A stretch of 64,000 nt of DNA from Apoda limacodes (lineage: Eukaryota > Arthropoda > Insecta > Lepidoptera > Limacodidae). The stretch covers positions 20,306,501 to 20,370,500 of the forward strand of contig OX291557.1 in assembly GCA_946406115.1 (NCBI GenBank). The letters are read 5' to 3'. The position numbers and the translations under genes were made by a program. The notes beneath the pieces were generated by a model. That model did no database searches. It worked only from the letters and a program-made list of their open reading frames with translations, and was not told the DNA's origin. Shown piece after piece: positions 15,257 through 26,056 of this stretch (position 1 is the stretch's first letter; the number at the start of each line of letters is the position of its first letter).

Positions 15257-15787
15257 TTAGGGTTCGTACCTCAAACGAAAAAAAAAAAGTTGTGTGTTTG
15301 TCTGTCTGTCTGAAATATGGGAAAAAAATTCGGAGTTCGTCAAATTGTAGTTATAACACATTAAAAAAAGCTTGTCTGTCATTTTGTCAAGACCTTTTTA
15401 AATTGGAACGCGTGGAGTATCAAGTTGAAATTAATACCAAATACTAAAGTTTATAGTTACTTAAAGTTGTAAAAAAATCAAGCTTCTAAGTCAATGCAAT
15501 AAAAAAATATGCCCAAAATATGGTTAGTTTTGTCACATGTTGTGATAATATGATGAATTGATTAAGACAAATAAATCAAAGCCTATGGGGTACGTTCCGT
15601 TGACCTAGAATCATGAAATTTGTCAAGAAGTAAGATAATACATCACAAATATAGGAAACATCCAAAAACTGATCATTAAGGCATAAACCTGTGAGACTTG
15701 TTCTCATGATGGAAATACTATCTACATATAACAAGTTTGTACGGAACCCTCGGTGCGCATGCCAGACTTGCACTTGGCCGGTTTTTC
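15257..15787 (+). repeat. Dispersed lepidopteran repeat ending CACTTGGCCGGTTTTT
   Basis: It begins with AGGGTTCGTACCTCAAACGA and a run of A, continues with TGTCTGTCTGTC, and ends with GCACTTGGCCGGTTTTT. Related copies lie at 46249-47178 and 53268-53697 (opposite orientation) and more weakly at 19637-20015. No coding capacity is seen. Confidence 0.7.
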
Positions 15788-16212
15788 TAAAAAAATATTA
15801 TATTCATATCACGGCTTACAGTACTAGAAGCTCATTTTAATCATTTAACTTCTTTTTATTTTTATAAAAATAAAAAGAAAAGTATTGGCGAGACACTTTC
15901 AGCTGAAAATGCTGTTTTAAATCTACAATCTTTAAATGTATTAATTTTTGCTTTAGGTAAACACAAACAATGAGTCTAACCATCGATTTTTGTTTTAGTT
16001 ATCAAATATGTGTATGAAAAATAACAGTGTTTTTTTATGTGCAAAAATGGATGAGAAATTGATAAGTGAAGTTGTGTTTGCTGCTTCAGGCGAGCGGCCG
16101 GCCACGTGACCAGCTGTGACGTCACGTTGCGCCAAGCCACGCGCTGTCTCGCTGCTGATTGTTTGCGGCGCGCGCATCTATTTGCTTTTGCCATAATTTG
16201 TGCAAGTAAATA

Positions 16213-16290
16213 TAGTCAGAAAGTACTATATTGTGCCATTGTGTTCTAATTCAAGTGTGGAAACACCTGACAAGCATACCCCTCTCTCCC
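16213..16290 (+). pseudogene. THAP-type first-exon relic
   Basis: The frame from 16224 reads YYIVPLCSNSSVETPDKH, resembling the start of a THAP zinc finger (usually C-x-VP-x-C-x-N followed by TPDK). The first zinc Cys is Tyr here and the expected start codon is ATA (16212-16214), so the exon looks dead. It lies about 80 bases after a GC-rich segment containing TGACGTCA, the same arrangement as at 19030-19270. Confidence 0.5.
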
Positions 16291-16299
16291 TGATCTGAA

Positions 16300-18650
16300 A
16301 TAAGTATATTAAGAGTAATATATATTTTGGGAGTTACTTTCAATGCCGTCATGGAATAATTGAAGACTTTTAACTTATCACATGGTGCCCCCCCTTAGCA
16401 AATTGAAAAACAATAGGCAATTCAAATATTACCTACTTAAATTTTGGTTTTGTTTTTAAATTAAGTTATTTACATTGCACATTTTGTTTATTAAGGGCCA
16501 TTTTTGTCAAGTTATAAAGTTTACCAGAGTCACAGTCTATATTTGTCTTGCGCTACTACTTAACCCGGGTCACTGCAGAGTTAAATATTAAAAATTTAAC
16601 CCGCATCCATCGGAGGGTTAAGTCGCTAACTCCGCCATATTGCGCCAACATTTTTAAGTTAAATTCGTTTTGATATCGATTTTCTGATTAAATTTATATT
16701 ATTTTTCGACTATGAGTAGTTACCTATAACTATAAACAGGTAAGTAGGTAGATAACATTTAATTTTCTGACGAATACATTTACTAAAACCATTTTAATAG
16801 AACTGTGCAAGAACAAATTGTTTAGGTATTTTAAAAGTATGAGAAAACAAAACTTTTATTCACTATTCTCAGATAATAATTATAGGTATGTACACTGAAT
16901 TCCGAGGTTCATTATTTTTGTTTCTGCTGCCTGCAATATGCTATATTCAACACATACACATAGGCAAAGACTCCACCGTAGAAAAAAATGAAGCAAGAAC
17001 GAACGCGTTAAGACAACGAAAGATCTTTAGTAGGTCCATTTTTAACACTTTCTTCTTGCACAATTCAAATTAAATAAATATGTAGTGTTTATTTTTATTA
17101 TGTTGTCACTTCTGAGGAATAGTTAACTTTCTGCTTCGGCAAGACAAATGACGAGTTATCTAGTTATACATTTGACCCAGTTTTAGTTATTTAGCTAGTT
17201 ATGTATTTAACCCTGAATTTTCCGCAAGTCGACCTAAGTGTTTCAATACAAAACATGTATTTCTTAGTTGATTCATTAGAATATTATGTTTCGTTTGTAA
17301 TTTTACAAAGAGTACCTATTGGACGCACGCAATAAAACAGTATTGTAATTAGTTTGTAAAGCTAGTTGTAGTTAATTCACTTGACGATTCGAAAGTGTTC
17401 TTAGGAACAATGTGAATAAAAAGATTTTGAAGTGAGTGCGTGCCGGCCGCGCGCTCATTCGCTAGTGTAATTTGTATGGGTAATATTCCGTTGCAAGTTA
17501 GCACGGGTTATCGTACTCTAAACTCACTAAGTGAAATTTGTTGTGCAAGTGTTATTTATATAGCAAAATGATAAAAAGTAGCCCATATGCGTTAAAAATA
17601 AGGGACATCCTAATGTATATTTGTATCCTTTTTGCTTTGTTTTGGACCAGACAGCACTGTTTCTGACTAAAAATTACAGCGCAGAAGCAACGAAAAAAGC
17701 TGAATATCGTCTGCTAGGACATCTAGTATCTGTATAACTTAAGGTTACTAATTATTCGTTATTCCCTAAGCTTTAGCTTTAGCTAAGTTTATATGATAAG
17801 CTTATACTAAAGGATATTGGATATAAATTTGCAAAGTGCTGATCAAAAATAAAAAGTGACAAGACATTTTTATGTAATTACCCCCAATGTTGCATACTAT
17901 AAAGTTTAATTTCCGGTTTTGCCATCTGATTCCGTTTTACCAATACTATCTGAGGAACTACTTGAATCAAATTTACAGTAAAACGCCATATTTATAAAAA
18001 AAAAATTCAAATAAGTAAACTTAGGCCAAACCTGTAAATTTGATGCCACGGCCTGCTTTCCGTATACTTCTGCAACCACGAACTATGCAGCACTTTCCTT
18101 ATTTTTATATTTAACTCTAAAAAAGACACATAAATCTACAATTTTAATCAAAATAACAAAATAAACATCTGGCATTTTGACAGTCACAACAGTTGAGTTA
18201 GTATGACAATGTAAAAAAATAATGACTGTATCAAAGTTAAGGGTAATATGCACCTTATCAGTTTCATATGTCCCTACTGTTCGGGCACAGCCTACTCTTA
18301 CCGATTGTGATTTAGGCCATATGCTACCTGCCAAACCAGATTTCAGCCAAATTAGTTTAGCCTAGGATAATCTAATTGGGCTTAATAATTTAGGCTTAAC
18401 TAGTTTGGCCTAGGCCGAACTGATTTTGATTTATCATTTATGTAAATTAATGCTTACAATTAAAAGGCAGTAAATTAGATGCGTAATATTTATATACACA
18501 CAGTTTACCTAATTTAAAAAAGTGACAAAAGACTTGTACAAAACTATAAAATAAAATCAGTACTTCTTAGTGTCATCTATTCTGCTTACTGACTAACATA
18601 AATAATTTTGCAGAAAAATATGTCTTCTTCTGATGGGTATGCGTAAATTT
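16300..18650. other. Long intergenic stretch without recognised gene
   Basis: AT-rich DNA. Short frames at 16888-17073 (+) and 18083-18334 (-) show no domain. A GC-richer island at 17430-17465 has no associated open frame. Confidence 0.4.
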
Positions 18651-18654
18651 TGTT

Positions 18655-18757
18655 CAATTTTGGTCGGCAACGCGTTGCAAGCGTCCATAGGCTACGGTGA
18701 CCGCTTGCCATCAGGCGGACTGTAAGCTTGTTTGCCACCTTAGTGGTATAAAAAAAT
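18655..18757 (+). mobile_element. Non-LTR retrotransposon 3' tail fragment
   Basis: It contains GCGTCCATAGGCTACGGTGA, CCATCAGGCGGACTGTAAGC and CACCTTAGTGGTATAAAAAAA. These are nearly the same terminal bases as in the element ending at 63775. Confidence 0.75.
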
Positions 18758-19029
18758 ATACAAATACTATGTTTTCAATCATTATTCAATAATACTGCCA
18801 CTCAAGACTGACATTTAGTCTACGAGGCAAAATTAAATTGCTCTAATTTTATTATCATATTTAGCAGCTAGCTAAACGGCCGTATCTAATGTTAAGGTCA
18901 GCAGCTTGTTGAATGAGGATCAACGAGGTTTTAGTTTTGAATGCAGTATTAAAGTCCTTAAAAATCAAAAATATTGGTATATTTTTTTTTGTCATACGAC
19001 CTAAAATGAGCTAGTAGTATACAAATTAA

Positions 19030-19270
19030 TGCGTCGATAGCCGAGTTGCCGCGACGAAGAGTGCATGACGTCATCTTACTCATCGGCGGCCAGTTAGCCG
19101 TTGGCAGTAACAAAGCGCGCAGTGTTTATGTTTGATTCACGGACTTAAAAAAGAATTAAGTGACCAATTTGTGCACGGTTGAACTTTGTAACCATGAATA
19201 AATATTGTATAGTGCCAAAATGTACAAACACAACTATTAAAACGCCAGGAAAACTATTTTTTTTTGCGTG
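19030..19270 (+). pseudogene. THAP-domain first exon with upstream CRE-like segment
   Basis: ATG at 19194 opens MNKYCIVPKCTNTTIKTPGK, the N-terminus of a THAP zinc finger with both first-strand Cys residues. The frame then runs into a T-run and diverges from a normal THAP continuation, so the exon is truncated or ends near 19260. Upstream GC-rich DNA contains TGACGTCA (around 19067) and GCGCGC, resembling the segments at 16100-16170 and 21380-21420. THAP domains occur in host DNA-binding proteins and in P-element-like transposases; the repetition here favours a transposon origin. Confidence 0.55.
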
Positions 19271-19636
19271 CCAAACGCTACGCTATGTTTGCAGCCTCCC
19301 TTTTGGGCAGCACAGTCATGACAATGCACGCTCAAAACTATCTCCTCTTATTCATCACACCTAAATATGCAACAATACACTTTACTTTTTATCCTATGTT
19401 CAGCTGTTATTTTTGCTTTAACTGTACAGACATGCCCAGCCTTTGGACTTGGACAAATCCCACAACATCATCTCCATAGGTTTCACGTGCTGATCTGTAA
19501 TAAATAAACTAAATCGGAATAAATATGTAAACCTCAAAATACCTAGGTATCCTAACAATATATACACAATAAAGTTTGATTTCAGTCACTGATTAATGAA
19601 ATGCCGACTGATTAATGAAAACCGTTTCCGTATTCC

Positions 19637-20015
19637 GGTTCCGTACCATTATCTTTAAAAACGACAAAAAAATACGTTTGTTGTATGGGAGAGTACCTTA
19701 AATAATTTTAATTTAATTATTTATTAACTTCTCTTAAGAGATTGAGAAGATTCAACAATTTATACATTTATGATAGGACTAACACGCAGATTGGTTCCAT
19801 TCACATTTGGTAAGGATTGGTTCAAAGAAACTTAGAATTTAGTATTTGTGGTTATAGTGTCAACAGAAATCACATCATCTGTGAAAATTTCAACAGTCTA
19901 ACTATCACGGTACATGAGATACAGCCTGGTGACGGACGGACATATGGACAAGACAGACAGCGAAGTCTTAGTAATAGGGTCCCGTTTTTACCGTTTGGGT
20001 ACAGAACCCTAAAAA
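19637..20015. repeat. Dispersed repeat related to 53268-53697
   Basis: It shares TCCGTACCATTATCT, a following AAAAACG with an A-run, and the terminal AGAACCCTAAAAA with the element at 53268-53697. Non-coding. Confidence 0.55.
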
Positions 20016-20261
20016 TGAGCGAGACGGCAAAAAACAGCCATGACAACCACACTCAACAAATATATTAATAACTTCGAAATACGTCCCTGTATTTTAACTT
20101 TACATTCATTTTGATACCTACCACATACAGCCAGGCGCAAATCTAATCTTTTGTTTCGGGGGGGGACAAACATTGAATCAACCATGAACTCTGTAAAAAA
20201 TTGCTGGTTATGCTCCCGTATCCCAACTATCCCCCCCGCTGCATACAGCTTAGAGTCCGCA

Positions 20262-21024
20262 CCACCACTCAAGTCCAGACATAAAAACTGGAACTATTGC
20301 AATAAAATTTAATAAACACCGGAGAATCTGTTTTACCTTTTTGGAAACCAGAGAAATATCAAGTTACACTTTGTGGAATAGGTACCTATTAGGTATAAAT
20401 CTTATTTACAAGATTTAGTAACAAGACTACTGGTGTTCACTCGATCTTATATAAGGAAACAAACCCCTCGCACCCTCTCGATAGAAAGCCGGTGGCTACA
20501 GATAATACATACCTAGTTATCGGACCCACATCCCCCCCACCGACCTCAGCATGGTCGTAAAACTATCGTTAGGCGGCCTCGGCACGTACTAACGTCCCCA
20601 GATGACGATCTCGCTGTCCGGATTGCGAGATTAGTTTTAGGACCAGCCCGAATAGGGACTCCCCCCTCACACGACGCCGACGTCCCCGGGTTCGTCGGCG
20701 CCCAAACGGATACACGAGATATCAAAGAGTGCCGGGGCGCTTCTCGCCCCCACTCAATCGCAACCGCACCTGCGTAACGGCGAACTCCCCTCCTGGCGGT
20801 GACTCACCTTCGGGTTCGAGACTCACGCCGGTCAAAAGAACGCCCCCGAGAGCGACAACCCAAGCCGAGGCTCCCCCCGAGAGGAGCCCTAGAGCGTTGG
20901 GCGCTATACGGGCTGAGGCTCCTTCAGAGAATCGCACAAAAAAGCCCGGCAAAGCAGTAATGGCTGCATAAACCAACTGCATAGTCAGTTCAGAAAACAA
21001 AAAAAAAACGGACTTGAGTGGTGG
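20262..21024. other. GC-rich block flanked by 15-bp inverted repeats
   Basis: CCACCACTCAAGTCC at 20262-20276 is exactly inverted at 21010-21024, enclosing about 730 bases that are far richer in G and C than the surroundings. The overlapping frames at 20722-21000 on both strands are proline- or glycine-rich with no recognisable domain. A homopolymer A run sits just inside the right arm. It could be a small transposon or a retro-copied 5' region; no target duplication is evident. Confidence 0.45.
20545..20640 (+). repeat. Dispersed repeat segment, second copy at 28432-28560
   Basis: It shares GGCGGCCTCGGCACGTACTAAC-type text and the preceding GCATGGTCGTAAAAC with the reverse complement of 28432-28560. 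The element type is unknown. Confidence 0.55.
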
Positions 21025-21737
21025 CGTGGATTCTATCTAACTAAAGTACTTAAGATACAATAAGTAGGCAAATAAATAAGGTGCAACCTTACTTCTGTAG
21101 TTTCCAACCACGGATCTCAGCACCGGTAAACTTTGAATGATTATTGAATTGAATACCTAGGTATTCAAATACCATGAAAGAATCCACTTTCGGAAGGTTA
21201 TCTGATTGAGCTTGTACAAAACCAGCTTTATTAATACTCATAATGTGTAGGTATTGGTTTTATAGGAATTATCACAAATTTACACTCTTGATATGTATCG
21301 ACTCTTTATTTAGGTACTTATCGCGTCTCAGTTCCGTCGAGTCGTGAGCGACTTGTGAATGAGTGCACGACCGCGCAGTCCGTTCAAGTACGATGACGTC
21401 ACACGCAATCGCGGCGCATTAGCTTTTAGCAGTACGGAAGACTTATTTTATTATTTAATAACTCTGTAAGTAATTGTCCGATTTTAATAATTCAAAAAGA
21501 TATACCATTCTTATGTTATAAATAACAACATAGGTAATCTATTTAATTTGTTTAAACTGTACTGATCCTCATTAAATAAAAATGTTTAGGACTTTCTAGC
21601 ACACCGTTTGGCAACACTGACCCAATCTACAGAAACCATAGACAATCAATCGCAAGTTGTGAAAGTCTTTTGAGGTTATGTAGCAAAATAAAATTATTTT
21701 GCACATTTAACTCCTGCTATACTTAAACTTTTGTTAC

Positions 21738-22421
21738 ATGGATAGTAAAAATAAAAAACAGCAGCATGTTAATAAAAAAAACAATAAAAAAAGCAAGAAA
21801 AATAAACTGTTGCACAAAGCAACAGAAGCTGATCCACAGGTATCAACTAAGGAGTTACATCAAAATAATGAGAACGACGATGATGACATAGTACATGAGT
21901 CTCTTAAAAGGACCTACGATGAAAATAATTCAGATATTTACGATCAACCTATGAAGAAACCTAAACAAAAATTGAAAACTGAATCGGATAAAAAAGGCAA
22001 AAAGTCTATTCGGCAAATGAAACGAGAAAAACATGCTCAACGCCAAGCAGAGGCTGAGGCAGCGTCTAAAGCTGTACATAAATCACAGTGCCTGAATTAT
22101 TTGCAACAATGGAAACATGATAAAAAAAATTGGAAATTCATGAAAATTAAGCAAGTTTGGCTATGCAAAAATATGTTTTCTTCTGACTTAGTGCCAAACG
22201 AATACTGGGCCATGCTTTTAGAGTACTTTGAATCGGCTCATGGTGGTGTGCGGCAATTGTTATTGGACAAAGCTCAGAAGGTTATAACACAGATGGACGA
22301 ATGGACAGAATCACAAAATAAAGAAAGCAGCAAAGAGACAATAGATGATGCACCTGAAGTTGTTAAACCAGATGATACAGTGTATAAAAGAGCAAGGGAT
22401 TTAATACAGTGTTTACAATAA
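21738..22421 (+). CDS. WKF-domain protein (C7orf50-like), single exon
   Basis: A 227-residue intronless gene. Residues 1-115 are lysine-rich and low complexity with an acidic patch (DDDD near 47-50) and several basic nuclear/nucleolar-type clusters. Residues about 118-182 match the WKF domain named for its W-K-F residues (NWKFMKIKQVWL here), followed by YFESAHGGVRQLLLDKAQ. The family is conserved from yeast to human (human C7orf50), is nucleolar or RNA-associated by proteomics, and its exact function is not settled. A short acidic, Thr/Ser-rich tail ends at the TAA. The AATAAA at 22420-22425 overlaps the stop codon, and the convergent TXN2 gene begins its stop 64 bases later, so the two mRNAs probably overlap. 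Confidence 0.9.
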   Translation: MDSKNKKQQHVNKKNNKKSKKNKLLHKATEADPQVSTKELHQNNENDDDDIVHESLKRTYDENNSDIYDQPMKKPKQKLKTESDKKGKKSIRQMKREKHAQRQAEAEAASKAVHKSQCLNYLQQWKHDKKNWKFMKIKQVWLCKNMFSSDLVPNEYWAMLLEYFESAHGGVRQLLLDKAQKVITQMDEWTESQNKESSKETIDDAPEVVKPDDTVYKRARDLIQCLQ

Positions 22422-22425
22422 TAAA
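22420..22425 (+). terminator. AATAAA overlapping the C7orf50-like stop codon
   Basis: The hexamer shares two bases with the TAA stop, implying a very short 3' UTR if used. Confidence 0.5.
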
Positions 22426-22432
22426 TAATTGT

Positions 22433-22438
22433 TTTATT
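22433..22438 (-). terminator. AATAAA for TXN2 on the minus strand
   Basis: TTTATT on the plus strand, about 48 bases downstream of the TXN2 stop and 12 bases from the facing gene's stop. It is a plausible TXN2 polyadenylation signal. Confidence 0.5.
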
Positions 22439-22485
22439 TCAATCTTCATATAAACTAAATGTCTAACAACATAATACAAAACAAT

Positions 22486-24539
22486 TTAGGCTTTTAATTC
22501 AGCAATCTTTTCTTCTGATGCGAATTGATCAATCCATTTTCGGAGTTTGTCAGTGTCTTGTAGACCAACTAGTCTCTGCTGAACTTTACCGTTTCGTATA
22601 GCAATCAACACAGGCACAGAACTGACTTCATAGTCTAAGGCCAAGTCGGACTGTTCATCAATATCAACTTTAGCCAGTACAACTTTTCCCTTATTTTCTG
22701 ATATTATAGATTCAAGCCTCGGTGTTAAAAGTCGGCATGGATTACACCATCTGAAATAAAAATTTCAATTGCAATCCTTCTGAATTTTTAGATAGTTAAT
22801 AGGCCTTTTCGTAACCTTACTGCTTACTATTATAATTTACAATGCAATGCTTATTATATGCATATTTAATCATGTGCATTGTGCACAGAAACAATAGTTT
22901 TGTCAGAATGCTGACATGAGCAGCCTAGATTGGTACAGCTACATAGAATATTTTTATAGTCTACACTGGCTTTAGGCACTAGAAAAAACAACATTTTGCC
23001 ATTTTTGTATTTTGAATTAAAAATACTATTTATTTGCACACATTATAATTTACAGTAAGCTAACTCTATTGAAAATTTTATATCTCTGAAGGCTTAAAAA
23101 CAGTTAAATTAACTCTGAATATCTTTACCTTTATCTAGTAGTAGGCTTAAATTTGGTGGCATTTAATTTATAGTAATTTCATAATCAGAAAATTTTAGTT
23201 TTAAAGTTTAATTAATAACACAAACTACACAGCAAACTACTGAAAGTCATTTTATATTAAGAATGATTGTATAGGGTGAACATATGATATAGCAGTTGAT
23301 TGGTAAAGATTATTTTCTATTTAGAAATTAACTTTATGAGTTGTTAGACTGTCAGTTCTGTACCCAAGGGTGCCAAAAGAGCTCTATTACTAAGCATGCA
23401 CTGTCAGTCTGTCTGTCTAACTTTTAATAGGCTTTTAATTGTGCATTCTGTGGTTCTGGCACAGAAGCTTCTGTGCGCGAATACAACTAGAGTCGATTGG
23501 CACCTATACTCAGTACATTTTGTATGATTTTAAATTTTTATTAAGAAACTATGGTTAGCTGGGTCAAAATACTTTTTAAGGCCTATAAAAACTTCTCACA
23601 ATAAAAAAATCTATTGTTTGGTAACACAGTCAAATTTTTGAGGGGTCAAGGGGACTGCTATAGGTAATTTGAGTACCAAATAAGACTTTTTTGTGATAAA
23701 AAACCTAGGAAGGAGGGTTAAGAACTAATGTACATCTTTAGAAAAGTATTTCGAGGCATATCTACAATTTTTATCCTCTTTATTTTAGACTTTGGAGGTA
23801 TTTCCGCCCAGCCTCTAAATTTTTTTTTTCAATTCACGGTCAGAGTATACAAAAGGGGAAAAAATGACCGGACTTAGGTAATTTTAATGAATTTTTGCCT
23901 TGTTGGTGACGGTTAGGGTGAAAAAATGGGGCCGCTTTTATGGCTGTAATCGATAGAAGGCATCCCTACGAGCAATGTTGGTACGAGACACTTTTTCCTG
24001 GGGTACCTAGTTCCACCGCTAAGGAACCCTAAAATTATTTTTTTCATTTAGTTTTCCATTCATAGCACCTCAGGGAAGGATCACAGAAAAAACGGCTTAT
24101 ACAAACTTCTCCTGGCGATGTGTTCTATCGAAATCTATCAAAAAATAGACGGTTTGACTTTTGAAAAATAGGGATCCGGGGAGGGGTCCTAGAGAAAGTG
24201 CTTCATACAAATGTTGCTGCCGACGATGTGCTCTACCGATCTGCATCATCAGAATGGTCAGTTATAGGGAAACACCCCCTTTTGAAAAAATTTTGAACCT
24301 CCCTAGGGGTTCGGGGAGGGGTCTCAGAAAAAAGTTATGAAATCAATTCATACTTACGTAGCGAAAAAGTCAACCACTACTGGAGTCTTGCTGTTAAGAA
24401 CTTTTTCTTTAAAATCATCAGCGCTTTGAATTTTCACGATATCGCGACGTGTAGACGACACGGAGAAATTTCTAAAGGCGTAGTTATTTTTACAAATATT
24501 CGCAGTTTTCGTAATGATATTGAAGTTTCGAAAGGACAT
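22486..24539 (-). CDS. TXN2: Mitochondrial thioredoxin (thioredoxin-2), two exons
   Basis: It reduces protein disulfides and supports peroxiredoxins in the mitochondrial matrix. Exon 1 is 24358-24539 and exon 2 is 22486-22750, with a GTAAGT donor and TTTCAG acceptor; the product is 148 residues. The first ~35 residues are rich in Arg, Asn, Ser and hydrophobics with almost no acids, typical of a matrix presequence. The thioredoxin fold follows: VVVDFFAT, active site WCNPC (residues 62-66), AKVDIDEQ, and the cis-proline loop SVPVL. The central pair is Asn-Pro instead of the common Gly-Pro; I believe insect mitochondrial thioredoxins share this, but that is from memory. The Trp codon is complete at the start of exon 2. 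The 1.6-kb intron contains a dispersed repeat. Confidence 0.93.
23346..24034. repeat. Dispersed repeat in the TXN2 intron
   Basis: It is bounded by GTTCTGTACCCAAGGGTGCC and AAGGAACCCTAAAATTA and contains GTCAGTCTGTCTGTCT. This text typifies the same broad repeat group as 15257-15787. Non-coding. Confidence 0.5.
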
Positions 24540-25198
24540 CTTGAATAGGTACCTAAATTGTTAGAGATTAAGTATTAAAATCGAATTAGGTAGAAATCAA
24601 AAATAAATAGTAAGCAATAATTAAATTAAGAGACTTCAGTGGATAAATTGAAAGAGATGTTAGATAAACTGTGAAACAGTGCGGTGCGAAGTCAATTATT
24701 GAAATTATCATAACTTTTTTTTTTGTGTCTTATCTCAGCTGGTTAAGAATTCAAAGTGCCAATGTTATGTTATTTCCAATTTAAACGAACTTTAACTATT
24801 TTAAGTTACCTATTTGTTTCATTCGCACAGAGTAATTTAATGAAAATTGATCATTAAAACAAACAAACTTATTGCGTATGCTCAGCAGCATCTTAACAAA
24901 AATACCAAGTAATTATTTATTCAGTGCTGAATACCCTGACTGACATGATGTTGGCATATTTTACAAAACAAAAAAATAGTTATAAATAATATATCTTGTA
25001 TTATTTTGTATTTACAAGGTGAGTTTTCTTTATATTGTATTTATAATGTGTTTTCGTCAATAAAAAGTTATTTATAAGATAACACTATACTTGTTTATGA
25101 CTTTTCAGTTGACAGAAACTTTTTATTCGGTCAAATTTTTTTAGGTTATGTTTTACTTATCCTTTACGATTACGTTCCAAAACGCAACGCGAAAGTTG
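24540..25198. other. TXN2 upstream flank
   Basis: AT-rich, without an open frame of interest. It presumably includes the TXN2 promoter; no motif can be assigned with confidence. Confidence 0.35.
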
Positions 25199-25306
25199 AA
25201 AAAGTGGTTTTGGACGTCCGGCTCAGGGTTTACCAGTATTCAATAATTTTCCAAAAAGTGGTTTTGGACGTCCGACTCAGGGTTTACAAGTATTCAACAA
25301 TTTTCC
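25199..25306. repeat. Tandem duplication, 2 x 54 bp
   Basis: Units 25199-25252 and 25253-25306 both start AAAAAGTGGTTTTGGACGTC and differ at only four positions or so. A simple local duplication with no coding frame across it. Confidence 0.85.
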
Positions 25307-26056
25307 AACTGTCAAATTGAATTGTTAAATTTACATAGATACGGTTGGAAATACACATATATCTTTTAATGTTGGAAATCACTCCTGTCAGTGTAAACAT
25401 AACTGTCAAACTTCCTTCCAAAATGGGTGGAAAATTACTTTACTGGGCTAACATAGCCAAGGCAAACTATGCGCATATATTGCACTTGCATGCTTTGGGT
25501 TGGGTTTAGAATATTGCCGCATTAGTTATGAAAGGAGGAGGAAATGCTGTTGATGCAAAGGCATTTCATTTTAATGAATAACCCGCATAGCTTGTGCTTA
25601 GTATATAGTATACTGTAATTCAAAAATATTTACAAAAGGAGGTTGGTCAAGAGTTACTTAAGGGAAAGGGGTTGCATGTAAAAAAGTTATGTTTAAGTTG
25701 CAATCCCAAACATGAGCTGAGCCAGATAATCAAATACCAGAATCAAAATGTACTTACCTGTCATTTGATTAGTATATCAAGTTCCATTGAATTCCATCTA
25801 GTTGTTATTTATTAATACAATCATATAACTAAATTAGTCTCATTAACCTCTCAGATGTAGAGACACCTGCACCAACTTGCACTTTGAAGCACTTGTATCA
25901 AATTTCGCACCCTCTAACTTTTTCCCACTTTGATAAAATGCTCTATATTTCCAAAACTACTTAATCTATAGTAAAGTTCTTATATACAAGAAGTAATAAA
26001 CCATTTGCCAGGTTCCTTTCTAAACGCAAAAACCAAACAAAACACTATCACTGATG
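25307..26056. other. Intergenic DNA, nothing recognised
   Basis: No gene, RNA or clear repeat found; it ends at the poly-T tract marking the 3' end of the adjacent retrotransposon. Confidence 0.35.

Noticed and set aside
20722..21000. Overlapping glycine/proline-rich frames on both strands
   Set aside because: They result from the GC-rich composition of the block; no domain on either strand.
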